The position numbers and the translations under genes are program-made. Shown here in pieces: positions 35,286-43,840 of a stretch of DNA of 64,000 nucleotides. The notes under the pieces are model-generated. The model worked only from the letters and a program-made list of their open reading frames with translations, was not told the origin of the DNA and ran no database searches. The stretch's first letter is position 1, and each line of letters opens with the position of its first letter. The stretch comes from an uncultured Ulvibacter sp. (GTDB taxonomy: Bacteria > Bacteroidota > Bacteroidia > Flavobacteriales > Flavobacteriaceae), in the NCBI GenBank assembly GCA_938041335.1, contig CALIAF010000031.1, forward strand, positions 157,231 through 221,230, in the 5' to 3' direction.

Positions 35286-37127
35286 ATGAGAACATTTGTA
35301 TTGGGTTTATTTATATGTTTTTTTGTTTCAGTAACGGGACAGGAAAAAGCATATGATATTGAGGCTAATTATGCTAAAGAAGAATTAACGATCACCATGC
35401 GTGATGGTGTAAAATTACATACCACCGTTTATTCACCTAAAGATAAAAGTAAAACATACCCAATACTTTTAAAGCGCACCCCTTATAGTTGTAAGCCTTA
35501 CGGCGAAAATAACTACCCATCCAAACTTGGGCCAAATCCATTTACGATGGAAGAAGGTTACATCTTTGTATATCAAGACGTACGTGGACGATGGAATAGT
35601 GAAGGTCTTTATGACAATATGCGTGCGTATATTCCTAATAAAAAAGGAAAGCAAATTGATGAAGCTAGTGATACCTACGATACCATAGACTGGTTAGTAG
35701 ACCATGTAAAAAATAACAATGGCAATGTGGGTACTTATGGAATATCGTATCCAGGGTTTTACACGACCTATTCTTTATTAGACGCGCATCCGGCTTTAAA
35801 AGCAGCTTCACCACAAGCCTGTATTGGCGATTTCTTTTTTGATGATTTTCACCATAATGGTGCCTATTTATTGAGTTATTGGAGAGCGACTTCAGTTTTT
35901 GGTTATATGAAAACAGAACCAATGAAAGAAGCTTGGTATTCCTTTCCAGATCTAGGTTCTCAAGATCAATATCAATTTTTCTTAGATGTTGGACCTTTAA
36001 CCAACCTTGATACCTATTATAAAGAGGATAATATCTTCTGGACGCAATTAAAAGAGCATCCTAATTATGATGCCTTCTGGAAGTCACGAGGCATCATACA
36101 GCATTTAGAAGACATTAAGCCAGCGGTAATGACGGTTGGGGGACTCTTTGATGCAGAAGATTTGTACGGACCATTTGAGACGTATAAGAACATAGAGAAA
36201 CGAAGTAAAAATTATAACACGATGGTTTTTGGGCCATGGAGCCATGGAGATTGGGCTAGAAGCAAGGAGCGTACTGCTATTGGTAATGTTTATTTTGGTG
36301 ATAATATTTCAAAAGATTACCAGCGTGATGTAGAATCTAAATTCTTTAGACATTTTTTAAAGAATGGAGGTAAAGGTGACAGTGGCTTGCCTGAAGCATA
36401 TATGTTTGACTCTGGCTCGTTGGCATGGAAGTCTTATGATCAATGGCCGCCTGCGAATAGTAAGAAAAAGAAGTTTTGGCTACAAGATGGTGAACAGCTC
36501 AACACAATGATGCAAAAGAGTCTCACATTTGCAGAATTTGTAAGTGACCCTAAAAAACCAGTACCCTATACTGAAGATGTAAAAATGGTTTTTACACCCC
36601 GCAAATACATGACAGATGATCAACGCTTTGCAGCAAATAGACCGGATGTGGTTGTGTTTGAAACACCAGTACTTACAGAAGACATGACCTTAGCAGGTGA
36701 AATAGTAGCTAAATTACAGGTGGCGACTACCGGTACAGATGCAGACTGGATTGTAAAAGTTGTAGATGTTTTTCCGGCAGATGCAAAAAATACTGAAGAG
36801 ACGCAAGACCATCTTAAAATGAGTAACTATCATATGATGGTTAGAAGTGAAGTGATGCGTGGACGTTTCAGAAATAGTTTTGAAAATCCAGAGCCTTTTG
36901 AGCCTAACAAGAAAACAGAAGTGCAGATCAAGTTACAAGACATCCATCATACCTTTAAAAAGGGCCATAAGCTTCAAATACAGGTGCAGAGCACTTGGTT
37001 TCCATTGATAGATTTAAATCCGCAAACGTTTGTTCCAAATATTTTTAAGGCAAAAGAATCAGACTATGTAAAACAAACCCATAAAATATTTAATGACTCT
37101 TCCGTTGAGTTTACTATAATTGAATAA
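35286..37127 (+). CDS. Secreted CocE/NonD-family hydrolase (peptidase S15-like)
   Basis: The 613-residue protein has a signal peptide (RTFVLGLFICFFVSVTGQ). Its alpha/beta-hydrolase domain includes KLHTTVYSPKDKSKTYPILLKRTPY, a segment with DVRGRWNSEG, and the nucleophile elbow GTYGISYPGFY (Ser154), followed by the typical LKAASPQACIGDFF. A later GGLFDAEDLYGPFETY with FGPWSHGDWARS supplies the acid and His. The C-terminal part (about 370-613) is the jelly-roll domain of X-Pro dipeptidyl peptidases. It is probably a periplasmic dipeptidyl peptidase or an esterase-like glutaryl acylase; the substrate is uncertain. A terminator follows the stop. Confidence 0.92.
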   Translation: MRTFVLGLFICFFVSVTGQEKAYDIEANYAKEELTITMRDGVKLHTTVYSPKDKSKTYPILLKRTPYSCKPYGENNYPSKLGPNPFTMEEGYIFVYQDVRGRWNSEGLYDNMRAYIPNKKGKQIDEASDTYDTIDWLVDHVKNNNGNVGTYGISYPGFYTTYSLLDAHPALKAASPQACIGDFFFDDFHHNGAYLLSYWRATSVFGYMKTEPMKEAWYSFPDLGSQDQYQFFLDVGPLTNLDTYYKEDNIFWTQLKEHPNYDAFWKSRGIIQHLEDIKPAVMTVGGLFDAEDLYGPFETYKNIEKRSKNYNTMVFGPWSHGDWARSKERTAIGNVYFGDNISKDYQRDVESKFFRHFLKNGGKGDSGLPEAYMFDSGSLAWKSYDQWPPANSKKKKFWLQDGEQLNTMMQKSLTFAEFVSDPKKPVPYTEDVKMVFTPRKYMTDDQRFAANRPDVVVFETPVLTEDMTLAGEIVAKLQVATTGTDADWIVKVVDVFPADAKNTEETQDHLKMSNYHMMVRSEVMRGRFRNSFENPEPFEPNKKTEVQIKLQDIHHTFKKGHKLQIQVQSTWFPLIDLNPQTFVPNIFKAKESDYVKQTHKIFNDSSVEFTIIE

Positions 37128-37151
37128 AGCTGAGGGTTGGTTCTAAATTAG

Positions 37152-37180
37152 AAAGTCGCAATTAATAGCGGCTTTTTTTT
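37152..37180 (+). terminator. Terminator after the S15 peptidase gene
   Basis: AAAGTCGC and GCGGCTTT pair (one G-U) around a short AT loop and are followed by a run of T. Confidence 0.8.
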
Positions 37181-37182
37181 GC

Positions 37183-37216
37183 AAAAAAAATAGAGCGTCA
37201 CTTTCGCAACGCTCTT
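37183..37216 (-). terminator. Leftward terminator upstream of the glucan locus
   Basis: AGAGCG and CGCTCT pair around a 12-base loop, with eight A on the left that give a U-tract for leftward transcription. It lies about 250 bases past the GH16 stop, so it closes either a long 3' UTR or a separate short RNA. Confidence 0.75.
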
Positions 37217-37463
37217 AACAAACCTAACTTAGTAAATTTTATAAGTTCCTTCTATTCTTTTTTATCCCCACAAAAAAGATAGAGTGACAAACTTTTTCAC
37301 TAATTCATACTTCAAATATACGGTACTGGCCTAAACTGGATATACGTATAAACACGTATTTTTGCCATAGATAGCATTTATTGTTACTATTATTTAAAAG
37401 GTAAACGTATCAAATAAACCCAATGCTCAGAATTATAGTAGTTTAGAAAAACGTTCTCCGAGC

Positions 37464-38531
37464 TTATTGCTTTATGAATAATTGTGAATGAGAATTACTT
37501 TCATTGATTAAACGAATAAAATAGGTCCCTTTCTCTAACTCTGAAACATTCAAATCAAATTTTACTACGTCAATTTTCTTTAAAAATACGGTTTGACCAA
37601 TCATTGAATGGATGGTAATTTCAGATCCTAAATAATCTGCTGGCGCTTCTATATGTAAAATGTCTTTTGCAGGGTTTGGGTAGATTGTTATCCCATTTAA
37701 TGGGTTGTTATCTATAGTAAGAATCTCTTCTTGATATACACGAACAAAATCAATCTCCATGCTGCTTTCTGTAAATGAAGGGTCTATGTCAGGTTGTATT
37801 GCAACGTTAAGTAATATATATTGGTTAGCATCAAAGGGCCACGTTTCTGCGTTCTGAACAGCTGGTTCATAGGTGTAATGAACTATGTTGTCTACACTGA
37901 AAATCATTTTTTCGGCAGTCCATTCCATAGTGTAAATGTGAAATTCATTAGAAACATTAGGGATAGATCGCCCTCCTTTGTTAAAAGTGTTTCCAAAGCT
38001 TGATGGACTATGTATGGCGCTTTGTATAAAATCTTGGTTGTTTCCCCAATGCTCCATGATGTCTAGTTCACCGCAAGCTGGCCAAGATGTCGTACCATTT
38101 GTATCATTCCAATAACCTCCAGGTTCTGTGATGTTTTGACCTAATGTCCAAATAGCGGGCCAAGTACCAATGCCGAAAGGCAACTTTGCACGAACCTCTA
38201 CTTTACCGTAAGTGAATGCAAATTTTGAATTTAATCGAGCGGAGGTGTATTCTTTTATTACTCCTTGATCAGTAAAGAATCCTTTTTTAGCTACAATCTT
38301 AAGGGTGCCATCACTTACAAAAGAATTTTCTTCACGGTTAGTGTAATGTTGAATCTCACCATTGTACCAACTATTGCCATTTGGGAGTAGTGTCTGGTGG
38401 AACCAGTTGTCACTATTAATAACTCCATTTCCTTCAAACTCATCGGCCCAAATTAGTTCATAAACTGGGTTTTGACCATACGTAGAAGTAGAAATGAGCA
38501 AAATGGTAAGAAAATAAAAATAGATTTTCAT
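37464..38531 (-). CDS. Secreted GH16 endo-beta-1,3-glucanase (laminarinase) with T9SS sorting domain
   Basis: The start is placed at the ATG before KIYFYFLTILLISTSTYGQ (signal peptide), giving 355 residues; a longer in-frame version has a non-signal leader. The GH16 domain (about 22-272) has GTWPAIWTLGQ and the catalytic motif CGELDIMEHWG (Glu155, Asp157, Glu160), then ILLNVAIQPDIDPSFTESSMEIDFVRVYQ. The tail (about 280-355) is a T9SS domain: ITIYPNPAKDILHIEAP, GTYFIRL, SQLFIKQ. It should be exported and anchored at or released from the surface to cut internal beta-1,3 bonds. It is divergent from the regulator gene. Confidence 0.92.
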   Translation of the reverse strand: MKIYFYFLTILLISTSTYGQNPVYELIWADEFEGNGVINSDNWFHQTLLPNGNSWYNGEIQHYTNREENSFVSDGTLKIVAKKGFFTDQGVIKEYTSARLNSKFAFTYGKVEVRAKLPFGIGTWPAIWTLGQNITEPGGYWNDTNGTTSWPACGELDIMEHWGNNQDFIQSAIHSPSSFGNTFNKGGRSIPNVSNEFHIYTMEWTAEKMIFSVDNIVHYTYEPAVQNAETWPFDANQYILLNVAIQPDIDPSFTESSMEIDFVRVYQEEILTIDNNPLNGITIYPNPAKDILHIEAPADYLGSEITIHSMIGQTVFLKKIDVVKFDLNVSELEKGTYFIRLINESNSHSQLFIKQ

Positions 38532-38683
38532 AATGGGGTGTGATTTTAGGCAAAACTGCCACTTACAAAAATACAAGTTTTAAATTAAAAGCCTATAATT
38601 AGATGTGGATTAATGCCTTAGAGTACGTATGGCTGTTAGAAATTAATGTATTGTTAAAAATCGGTTCGTTAATAAACTACATT

Positions 38684-38701
38684 ATTACTATACATAGTAA
38701 T
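38684..38701. promoter_or_regulatory. 18-bp perfect inverted repeat between GH16 and the regulator
   Basis: ATTACTAT-AC-ATAGTAAT has eight-base arms with a two-base centre. It lies in the divergent region between the GH16 and propeller-regulator genes, where it could bind the LuxR-type HTH of that regulator. A looser version (ATTACTAC, then ATAAGTAA) occurs before the SusC gene. Confidence 0.4.
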
Positions 38702-38817
38702 TTATATTCCTTATTTTGTTGAGCTTAAGTACACATCTAGCCTTTACAAGAGTGTGATGTTGTTCAAAAAAAACAGCACTTTCATATTCGAATAGCGGTA
38801 GAAAATCAAAAAAAGAT

Positions 38818-41661
38818 ATGCGATATTGTTTTAAAAAAATAAGATGTACTTCGACTTCGGTAATACATCAAGCAGGTTTGACTATTTGGGCGCTCTTTGT
38901 TTGTTCTTCGGTAATAGTTGCACAAGAGTTACCTCCTATACATGTTTTCACACCGCAAGAATATGGCGGCGAAAATCAAAATTGGTCTATTTCTCAAGCA
39001 TCAAATGATAAAATCTATGTGGCTAATAATAAGGGTTTATTAGAGTATGATGGTGCGCATTGGCAGTTTTATAATTCACCAAACAATACCATTATTAGAT
39101 CTGTAACTGTTGTAGATGATAAGATTTACACGGGTTGTTACATGGAGTTTGGCTATTGGCAAGAAGACAAATACGGACAATTACAATACACCTCATTGTC
39201 TCAAAGTATCGCAAAGCCCTTAATTGAAGACGAGCAATTTTGGGATATAAGCCACCTTGATGGCTATGTCCTGTTTCAATCTTTGGATAGAATTTATATT
39301 TTTAATACCAAGGATAGCTCTTTTAATGTAGTAAGTATTAATGAAACTATAGTTAAAATATATTTGGTAAATAACAGTATTTACTTTCAAACAATAGATG
39401 GAATTTATAAAATTGAAGATGGACTCCCTAAATTAGTTACCAATGACTCCGCGTTAAGGGATAACATCATCATTAACATGTTTGATGATAATGGAAACTT
39501 ATTGTTATTATCTCAAAACCAGGGTTTTTATGAATTACGCAATAATCAATTATCTAAATTAGATGAACCAAACAATGCACTTCCCGGTGGGATGAGTGTT
39601 TACAGCGCAATACAGCTAAAAAATGGGGATTATGCCTTAGGGACTATTTCAAATGGATTTATTCAATTAAATAGAAAAGGAGAGGTAGTCTATCACATAG
39701 ATTCCTCTAATGGATTATCAAATAATACAGTGTTGTCTATTTTTGAAGATAATAATAGTAATATTTGGTTAGCGCTTGATAATGGTATAAACAGTATTAA
39801 TGTGCATTCTCCGTTTAAAATATTTCATGATAGTAAAGGAACATTAGGGACCGTTTATGCATCTGCGGTATATCAAAACAACCTTTATCTAGGGACTAAT
39901 CAGGGCTTGTTTTTTAAACCTACAAACGCATCAACCGACTTTACTTTTATAAAGGGTACTCAGGGACAAGTGTGGTCTTTAAATGTTATAAATGATGAGT
40001 TGTTTTGTGGGCATAATTTGGGGACTTTTACCGTAGATAAAGATAAAGCAACTAAAATTCCTGGTATTCAAGGAACTTGGTCAATTAAAGCCATAAAAGG
40101 CCAGCCTGATATTTTGCTTCAAGGAAATTATAATGGACTTAGTATTTTAGAAAAAATTGGAGCTACCTGGACTTTTAGAAACAAAATCGAAAATTTTAAT
40201 ATTTCATCGAGATATTTTGAGTTGTATCATTCTAACGAAATTTTTGTAAATCACGAGTACAAAGGGCTTTTTAGAATCTTGTTAGATCGTGACTTTTCAG
40301 AAGCTACAAACATCGAAAAAATGAATGTATCTCAAGAATTAAAATCTGGTATTGTTCAATATAATGGACAACTATTTTATGCGAATGAAGAAAGCGTGTT
40401 TAAATATGATTCTTCAATAAAAGAATTTACCAAAGACACAATATATAGCAAGTTTTATACTCCTGAAAATTATATTTCTGGGGTATTAATTAAAGATGAG
40501 GTAAATAATAGACTCTGGGCATTTTCAAAAGAAAACATTTGCTTTGCATCTCCAGGAAAATTAAGCAATGTGCCCGTTATTAGTAAGTTCTCTTTACCGC
40601 TAGTAATACGAAAAAGTATCGCTGGTTATGAGAATCTTTTAGAGATTAATGATGAAGAATATCTAATAGGTACGTCTACTGGTTATATAATAATGGATGT
40701 CAATCGGTTTGAGCAAAAGCAATATAATATCTCAATAAACACGATTGCAAGCAAAAGTTTTGACGCTACAGAACATACTTTATTGAATAAAGAGGAACAA
40801 GCCGCGCTTGGTAACAAGGAAAATGATGTGTCTTTTACTTATAGTGTCACGGAATTTGACAAGCACATCAAAACCAATTATCAATATCAATTGATTGGCA
40901 TTTATGACCAGTGGAGTGATTGGTCAGAAGCATCAAATGTTTTGTTTAAAAACTTATCTCCGGGTGAGTATACTTTTAATGTACGAGGCAAAATTGGAGA
41001 GAGTGCATATACAAATATAGAAAGCTATACATTCTCTATAGCAAAACCTTGGTACTTTTCTAACTGGATGATTGCTTTATATATTCTTTGTGCTATCCTG
41101 GCATCAATAAGGATTCACACATTTTATAAAAAATATTATAAGCGCAAAGAAACTTTGCTTTTAAGTCAAACAAAAAAAGAACTCGAGCTAGTAGAGTTGG
41201 AAAATCAAAAACAACTTATAAGTTTAGAAAATCAAAAACTACAACAGGATATTGATAACAAGAATAGAGAACTTGCAATATCTACGATGAGTTTAATAAA
41301 GAAAAATGAGTTTTTAAGTTCACTTAAAAAAGAGCTGAACAGTAACTCAAGTAATGCTAATAAAGGCCTTATTAAGATTATTGACAAGAATCTTAACAAT
41401 ACAGATGATTGGAAACTTTTTGAAGAAGCTTTTAATAATGCCGATAAGGATTTTCTTAAAAAAATGAAGGTAAAACATCCGTCTTTTACACCAAATGATT
41501 TAAGGTTATGTGCTTATTTGAGGTTAAACTTATCCTCAAAAGAGATTGCACCACTTTTAAATATATCCCCTAGAAGTGTAGAAGTAAAAAGGTACAGATT
41601 ACGAAAAAAAATGGAGTTACCGCACGAATCCAGCTTAACTAACTATATTCTAGAAATCTAA
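38818..41661 (+). CDS. Membrane-spanning propeller/Y_Y_Y/LuxR-type regulator of the glucan locus
   Basis: The 947-residue protein has an N-terminal signal anchor (about 20-37). A long two-component-regulator propeller region follows (about 45-640, with repeats such as NIWLALDNGINSI and KIYVANNKGLLEYDG), then a Y_Y_Y triple-tyrosine domain (about 665-742, NYQYQLIGIYDQWSDWSE). A transmembrane helix (about 746-765) and a coiled coil (about 775-840) lead to a LuxR-type helix-turn-helix at the end (about 888-947, LSSKEIAPLLNISPRSVEVKRYRLRKKM). It resembles hybrid two-component regulators but has no kinase or receiver domain. It should sense oligosaccharides in the periplasm and bind DNA directly from the membrane. 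Neighbouring GH genes are its likely targets. Confidence 0.88.
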   Translation: MRYCFKKIRCTSTSVIHQAGLTIWALFVCSSVIVAQELPPIHVFTPQEYGGENQNWSISQASNDKIYVANNKGLLEYDGAHWQFYNSPNNTIIRSVTVVDDKIYTGCYMEFGYWQEDKYGQLQYTSLSQSIAKPLIEDEQFWDISHLDGYVLFQSLDRIYIFNTKDSSFNVVSINETIVKIYLVNNSIYFQTIDGIYKIEDGLPKLVTNDSALRDNIIINMFDDNGNLLLLSQNQGFYELRNNQLSKLDEPNNALPGGMSVYSAIQLKNGDYALGTISNGFIQLNRKGEVVYHIDSSNGLSNNTVLSIFEDNNSNIWLALDNGINSINVHSPFKIFHDSKGTLGTVYASAVYQNNLYLGTNQGLFFKPTNASTDFTFIKGTQGQVWSLNVINDELFCGHNLGTFTVDKDKATKIPGIQGTWSIKAIKGQPDILLQGNYNGLSILEKIGATWTFRNKIENFNISSRYFELYHSNEIFVNHEYKGLFRILLDRDFSEATNIEKMNVSQELKSGIVQYNGQLFYANEESVFKYDSSIKEFTKDTIYSKFYTPENYISGVLIKDEVNNRLWAFSKENICFASPGKLSNVPVISKFSLPLVIRKSIAGYENLLEINDEEYLIGTSTGYIIMDVNRFEQKQYNISINTIASKSFDATEHTLLNKEEQAALGNKENDVSFTYSVTEFDKHIKTNYQYQLIGIYDQWSDWSEASNVLFKNLSPGEYTFNVRGKIGESAYTNIESYTFSIAKPWYFSNWMIALYILCAILASIRIHTFYKKYYKRKETLLLSQTKKELELVELENQKQLISLENQKLQQDIDNKNRELAISTMSLIKKNEFLSSLKKELNSNSSNANKGLIKIIDKNLNNTDDWKLFEEAFNNADKDFLKKMKVKHPSFTPNDLRLCAYLRLNLSSKEIAPLLNISPRSVEVKRYRLRKKMELPHESSLTNYILEI

Positions 41662-41864
41662 AGTCTCAGTAAAAGAAATAGTTTAGCAATACATTACCAC
41701 AACATGCCTTGCTTTTGCTTAGCGTAACGATAGGTCTATCGCCTATTTATAACATTGACTTTCTGCTATTAAATAAGATATTTAGAGTGAAAAATCGCTT
41801 TTTTTTATGTTGTATGTATTTTGTTGGGCTATTTTTTGTCAAATCTGCATTGTTTTAAATTAAA

Positions 41865-41876
41865 TTACAATTGTAA
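41865..41876. promoter_or_regulatory. 12-bp palindrome before the first glucan-degradation operon
   Basis: TTACAATTGTAA is a perfect palindrome 78 bases before the first gene of the operon. Its sequence differs from the palindrome at 38684. A second inverted repeat, CGATAG-GT-CTATCG, lies at 41728-41741 without a T run. These are possible operators only. Confidence 0.25.
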
Positions 41877-41954
41877 ATACCGATGAGATTTTTTAAATAT
41901 ATTTTTTATAAATTCTATCTATTATGCTGGTTTTGTATAATTTAAATTCAAAAA

Positions 41955-43745
41955 TTGAGAAATAACTTTTTACTACTAACCTTTTGTTTTAGTGTGACTT
42001 TATTGTTTTCACAATCGAACCATGTTTCGGTCATGAAAAATAGTCAAGGCATGAAATTAATTGTTGATGGAGAAAATTTTATAATTAATGGAATGAATTG
42101 GGATTATGTGCCAAGAGGTTCAACAATTACTGACCCTGGTATCTGGGTCAAATCTGACGATATAATAATGGCCGCTTTAGATGCTGAAATGTTACTGTTA
42201 AAAAACATGGGTGTTAACGCGATTAGAACCTATAATTTAGAGCCAAAGTGGGTTACATATATTTACGAGAAGTATGGCATCTATACAATGCTTAATGTGA
42301 CCTTTGGAGCTTATGGGTTAGTGATAGATGGGACTTGGACACCACAAACAGATTATGCTGACCCAGGATCAAAAGAAGTACTAATGTTAGAAGCTAGAGA
42401 TTTAGCCAATACATATAAAAATACTCCTGGTTTATTACTTTATATGCTAGGTAATGAAAACAATTACCACCTTTCTTGGACAAGTGCGGAGACTGAAGCT
42501 ATTCCTGTTGAAGGTTCAGAAGATACTAGTAAAAAGGCCGCTGCAAGAGCACTCTATAAAGCCTTTAATGACGCAACTATAGAAATTAAAAAAATAGACA
42601 AGACGCACCCAGTTTCTATATGCAATGGTGATTTATTATATCTAGACCTTGTAAAAGAAGAATGTACAGATATTGATATCTACGGCACAAATATGTATCG
42701 TGGTATTTCTTTTGTTGATGCCTTCCAGAGAGTTAAAGATCAACTCAATATGCCTATTATGTTTGCAGAGTTTGGTTCAGATGCATATAACGCAAGAGAT
42801 AATAAAGAGGACCAACTAATGCAAGCTTACTATAATGTAGGCAATTGGAAAGACATTTATCAAAACGTAGCGGGTATCAGTAAGACCGGGAATTCTATAG
42901 GAGGTTTTACTTTTCAATTTTCTGATGGATGGTGGAAATGGAATCAAACTAAAAATTTTGATATACACGATACTAATGCCACATGGAATAATGGAGGTTA
43001 TAGTAAAGACCAGATCGTTGAGAGCGATAATAATATGAATGAAGAGTGGTTTGGTATCTGTGCAAAAGGAGCGACAGACGCAAGAGGTCTTTATAAATTG
43101 TACCCCAGGGCTGCTTATTATGCCTTGAAGCAAGTACATCAATTAAATCCCTATGAAGAAGGTGTTGATCAAAAATTTATTAATAATTATTTTAATAATA
43201 TCAATTTAACAGACGCGGCTTTAAAAGTTAGAAGAGATGACGTTGCATTGCCATTTAGTTTTGAAGAAGGAGCAGCAAATCCTTTTGTAGCCTTTGATAA
43301 TGGTGCGACCATTGAGATTATTAATAATCCAGATCTTAATGAGAATTCCTCCAAAAGAGTTTTAGAGTTTAATAAAGTTCAAAATTCTGCTTGGTATTCT
43401 GGGTTTATTTTTGATGATACGGCCGCCTCAACACCATTAATCGATTTTGCAAATGGAACAAAGTTTACACTCAAAATATGTTCTCCAATTGCTGGCGTCA
43501 ATATTCGTTTTAAGATAGAAGGTAAGGACGATGCGGGTGTTGGAAAACCATCTTATTTTGTTGATCAAACGGTTAATACTGCAAATGAATGGCAAACATT
43601 AACGTTCGATTTTACAAATCACGTAGATTCTTCATTTACGTATAAGAAGATAGCAATTTTCCCAGATTTTGATGATACAAATCAAGTGCCAGTTACTACT
43701 GGCGCGATATATCTTATTGACGATATAATGCAACAGGTAGAATGA
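41955..43745 (+). CDS. Secreted clan GH-A glycoside hydrolase (GH2/GH72-like barrel) with CBM-like C-terminus
   Basis: The 596-residue product starts at a TTG, because an in-frame stop lies 12 bases upstream and the next ATG would delete the signal peptide (RNNFLLLTFCFSVTLLFSQ). The TIM barrel (about 30-400) includes FIINGMNWDYVPRG, NMGVNAIRTYN, the acid/base motif MLGNENNY (Glu168) and the nucleophile motif MFAEFGSD (Glu272). This is a clan A layout that resembles GH2 barrels or GH72 glucanosyltransferases; the exact family is not certain. The C-terminal module (about 425-596: WYSGFIF, EWQTLTFDF, KKIAIFPDFDD, IYLIDDI) recurs in two other proteins of the locus. It heads the first operon. Confidence 0.8.
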   Translation: MRNNFLLLTFCFSVTLLFSQSNHVSVMKNSQGMKLIVDGENFIINGMNWDYVPRGSTITDPGIWVKSDDIIMAALDAEMLLLKNMGVNAIRTYNLEPKWVTYIYEKYGIYTMLNVTFGAYGLVIDGTWTPQTDYADPGSKEVLMLEARDLANTYKNTPGLLLYMLGNENNYHLSWTSAETEAIPVEGSEDTSKKAAARALYKAFNDATIEIKKIDKTHPVSICNGDLLYLDLVKEECTDIDIYGTNMYRGISFVDAFQRVKDQLNMPIMFAEFGSDAYNARDNKEDQLMQAYYNVGNWKDIYQNVAGISKTGNSIGGFTFQFSDGWWKWNQTKNFDIHDTNATWNNGGYSKDQIVESDNNMNEEWFGICAKGATDARGLYKLYPRAAYYALKQVHQLNPYEEGVDQKFINNYFNNINLTDAALKVRRDDVALPFSFEEGAANPFVAFDNGATIEIINNPDLNENSSKRVLEFNKVQNSAWYSGFIFDDTAASTPLIDFANGTKFTLKICSPIAGVNIRFKIEGKDDAGVGKPSYFVDQTVNTANEWQTLTFDFTNHVDSSFTYKKIAIFPDFDDTNQVPVTTGAIYLIDDIMQQVE

Positions 43746-43840
43746 GAATATAAAATGAAGTAAAAAAAGCTTTAAATCATAATTTCAATGCCGTTAGAGT
43801 AAATTTAAAAAGAATAAAAATCAATAACAAAACATATAAA

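Larger units (their letters stand above)
37128..37463. other. 336-base intergenic region with two back-to-back terminators
   Basis: The stretch separates the core-gene run from the glucan locus. It holds a rightward terminator at 37152-37180, a leftward one at 37183-37216, and a perfect -7-like octamer on the reverse strand at 37313-37320. No convincing protein gene is visible. Confidence 0.7.

Noticed and set aside
1..37180. Search for tRNA, rRNA and insertion sequences in the left part
   Set aside because: No cloverleaf, rRNA-like stretch, transposase motif or terminal inverted repeats were seen by eye; a dedicated scan was not possible.
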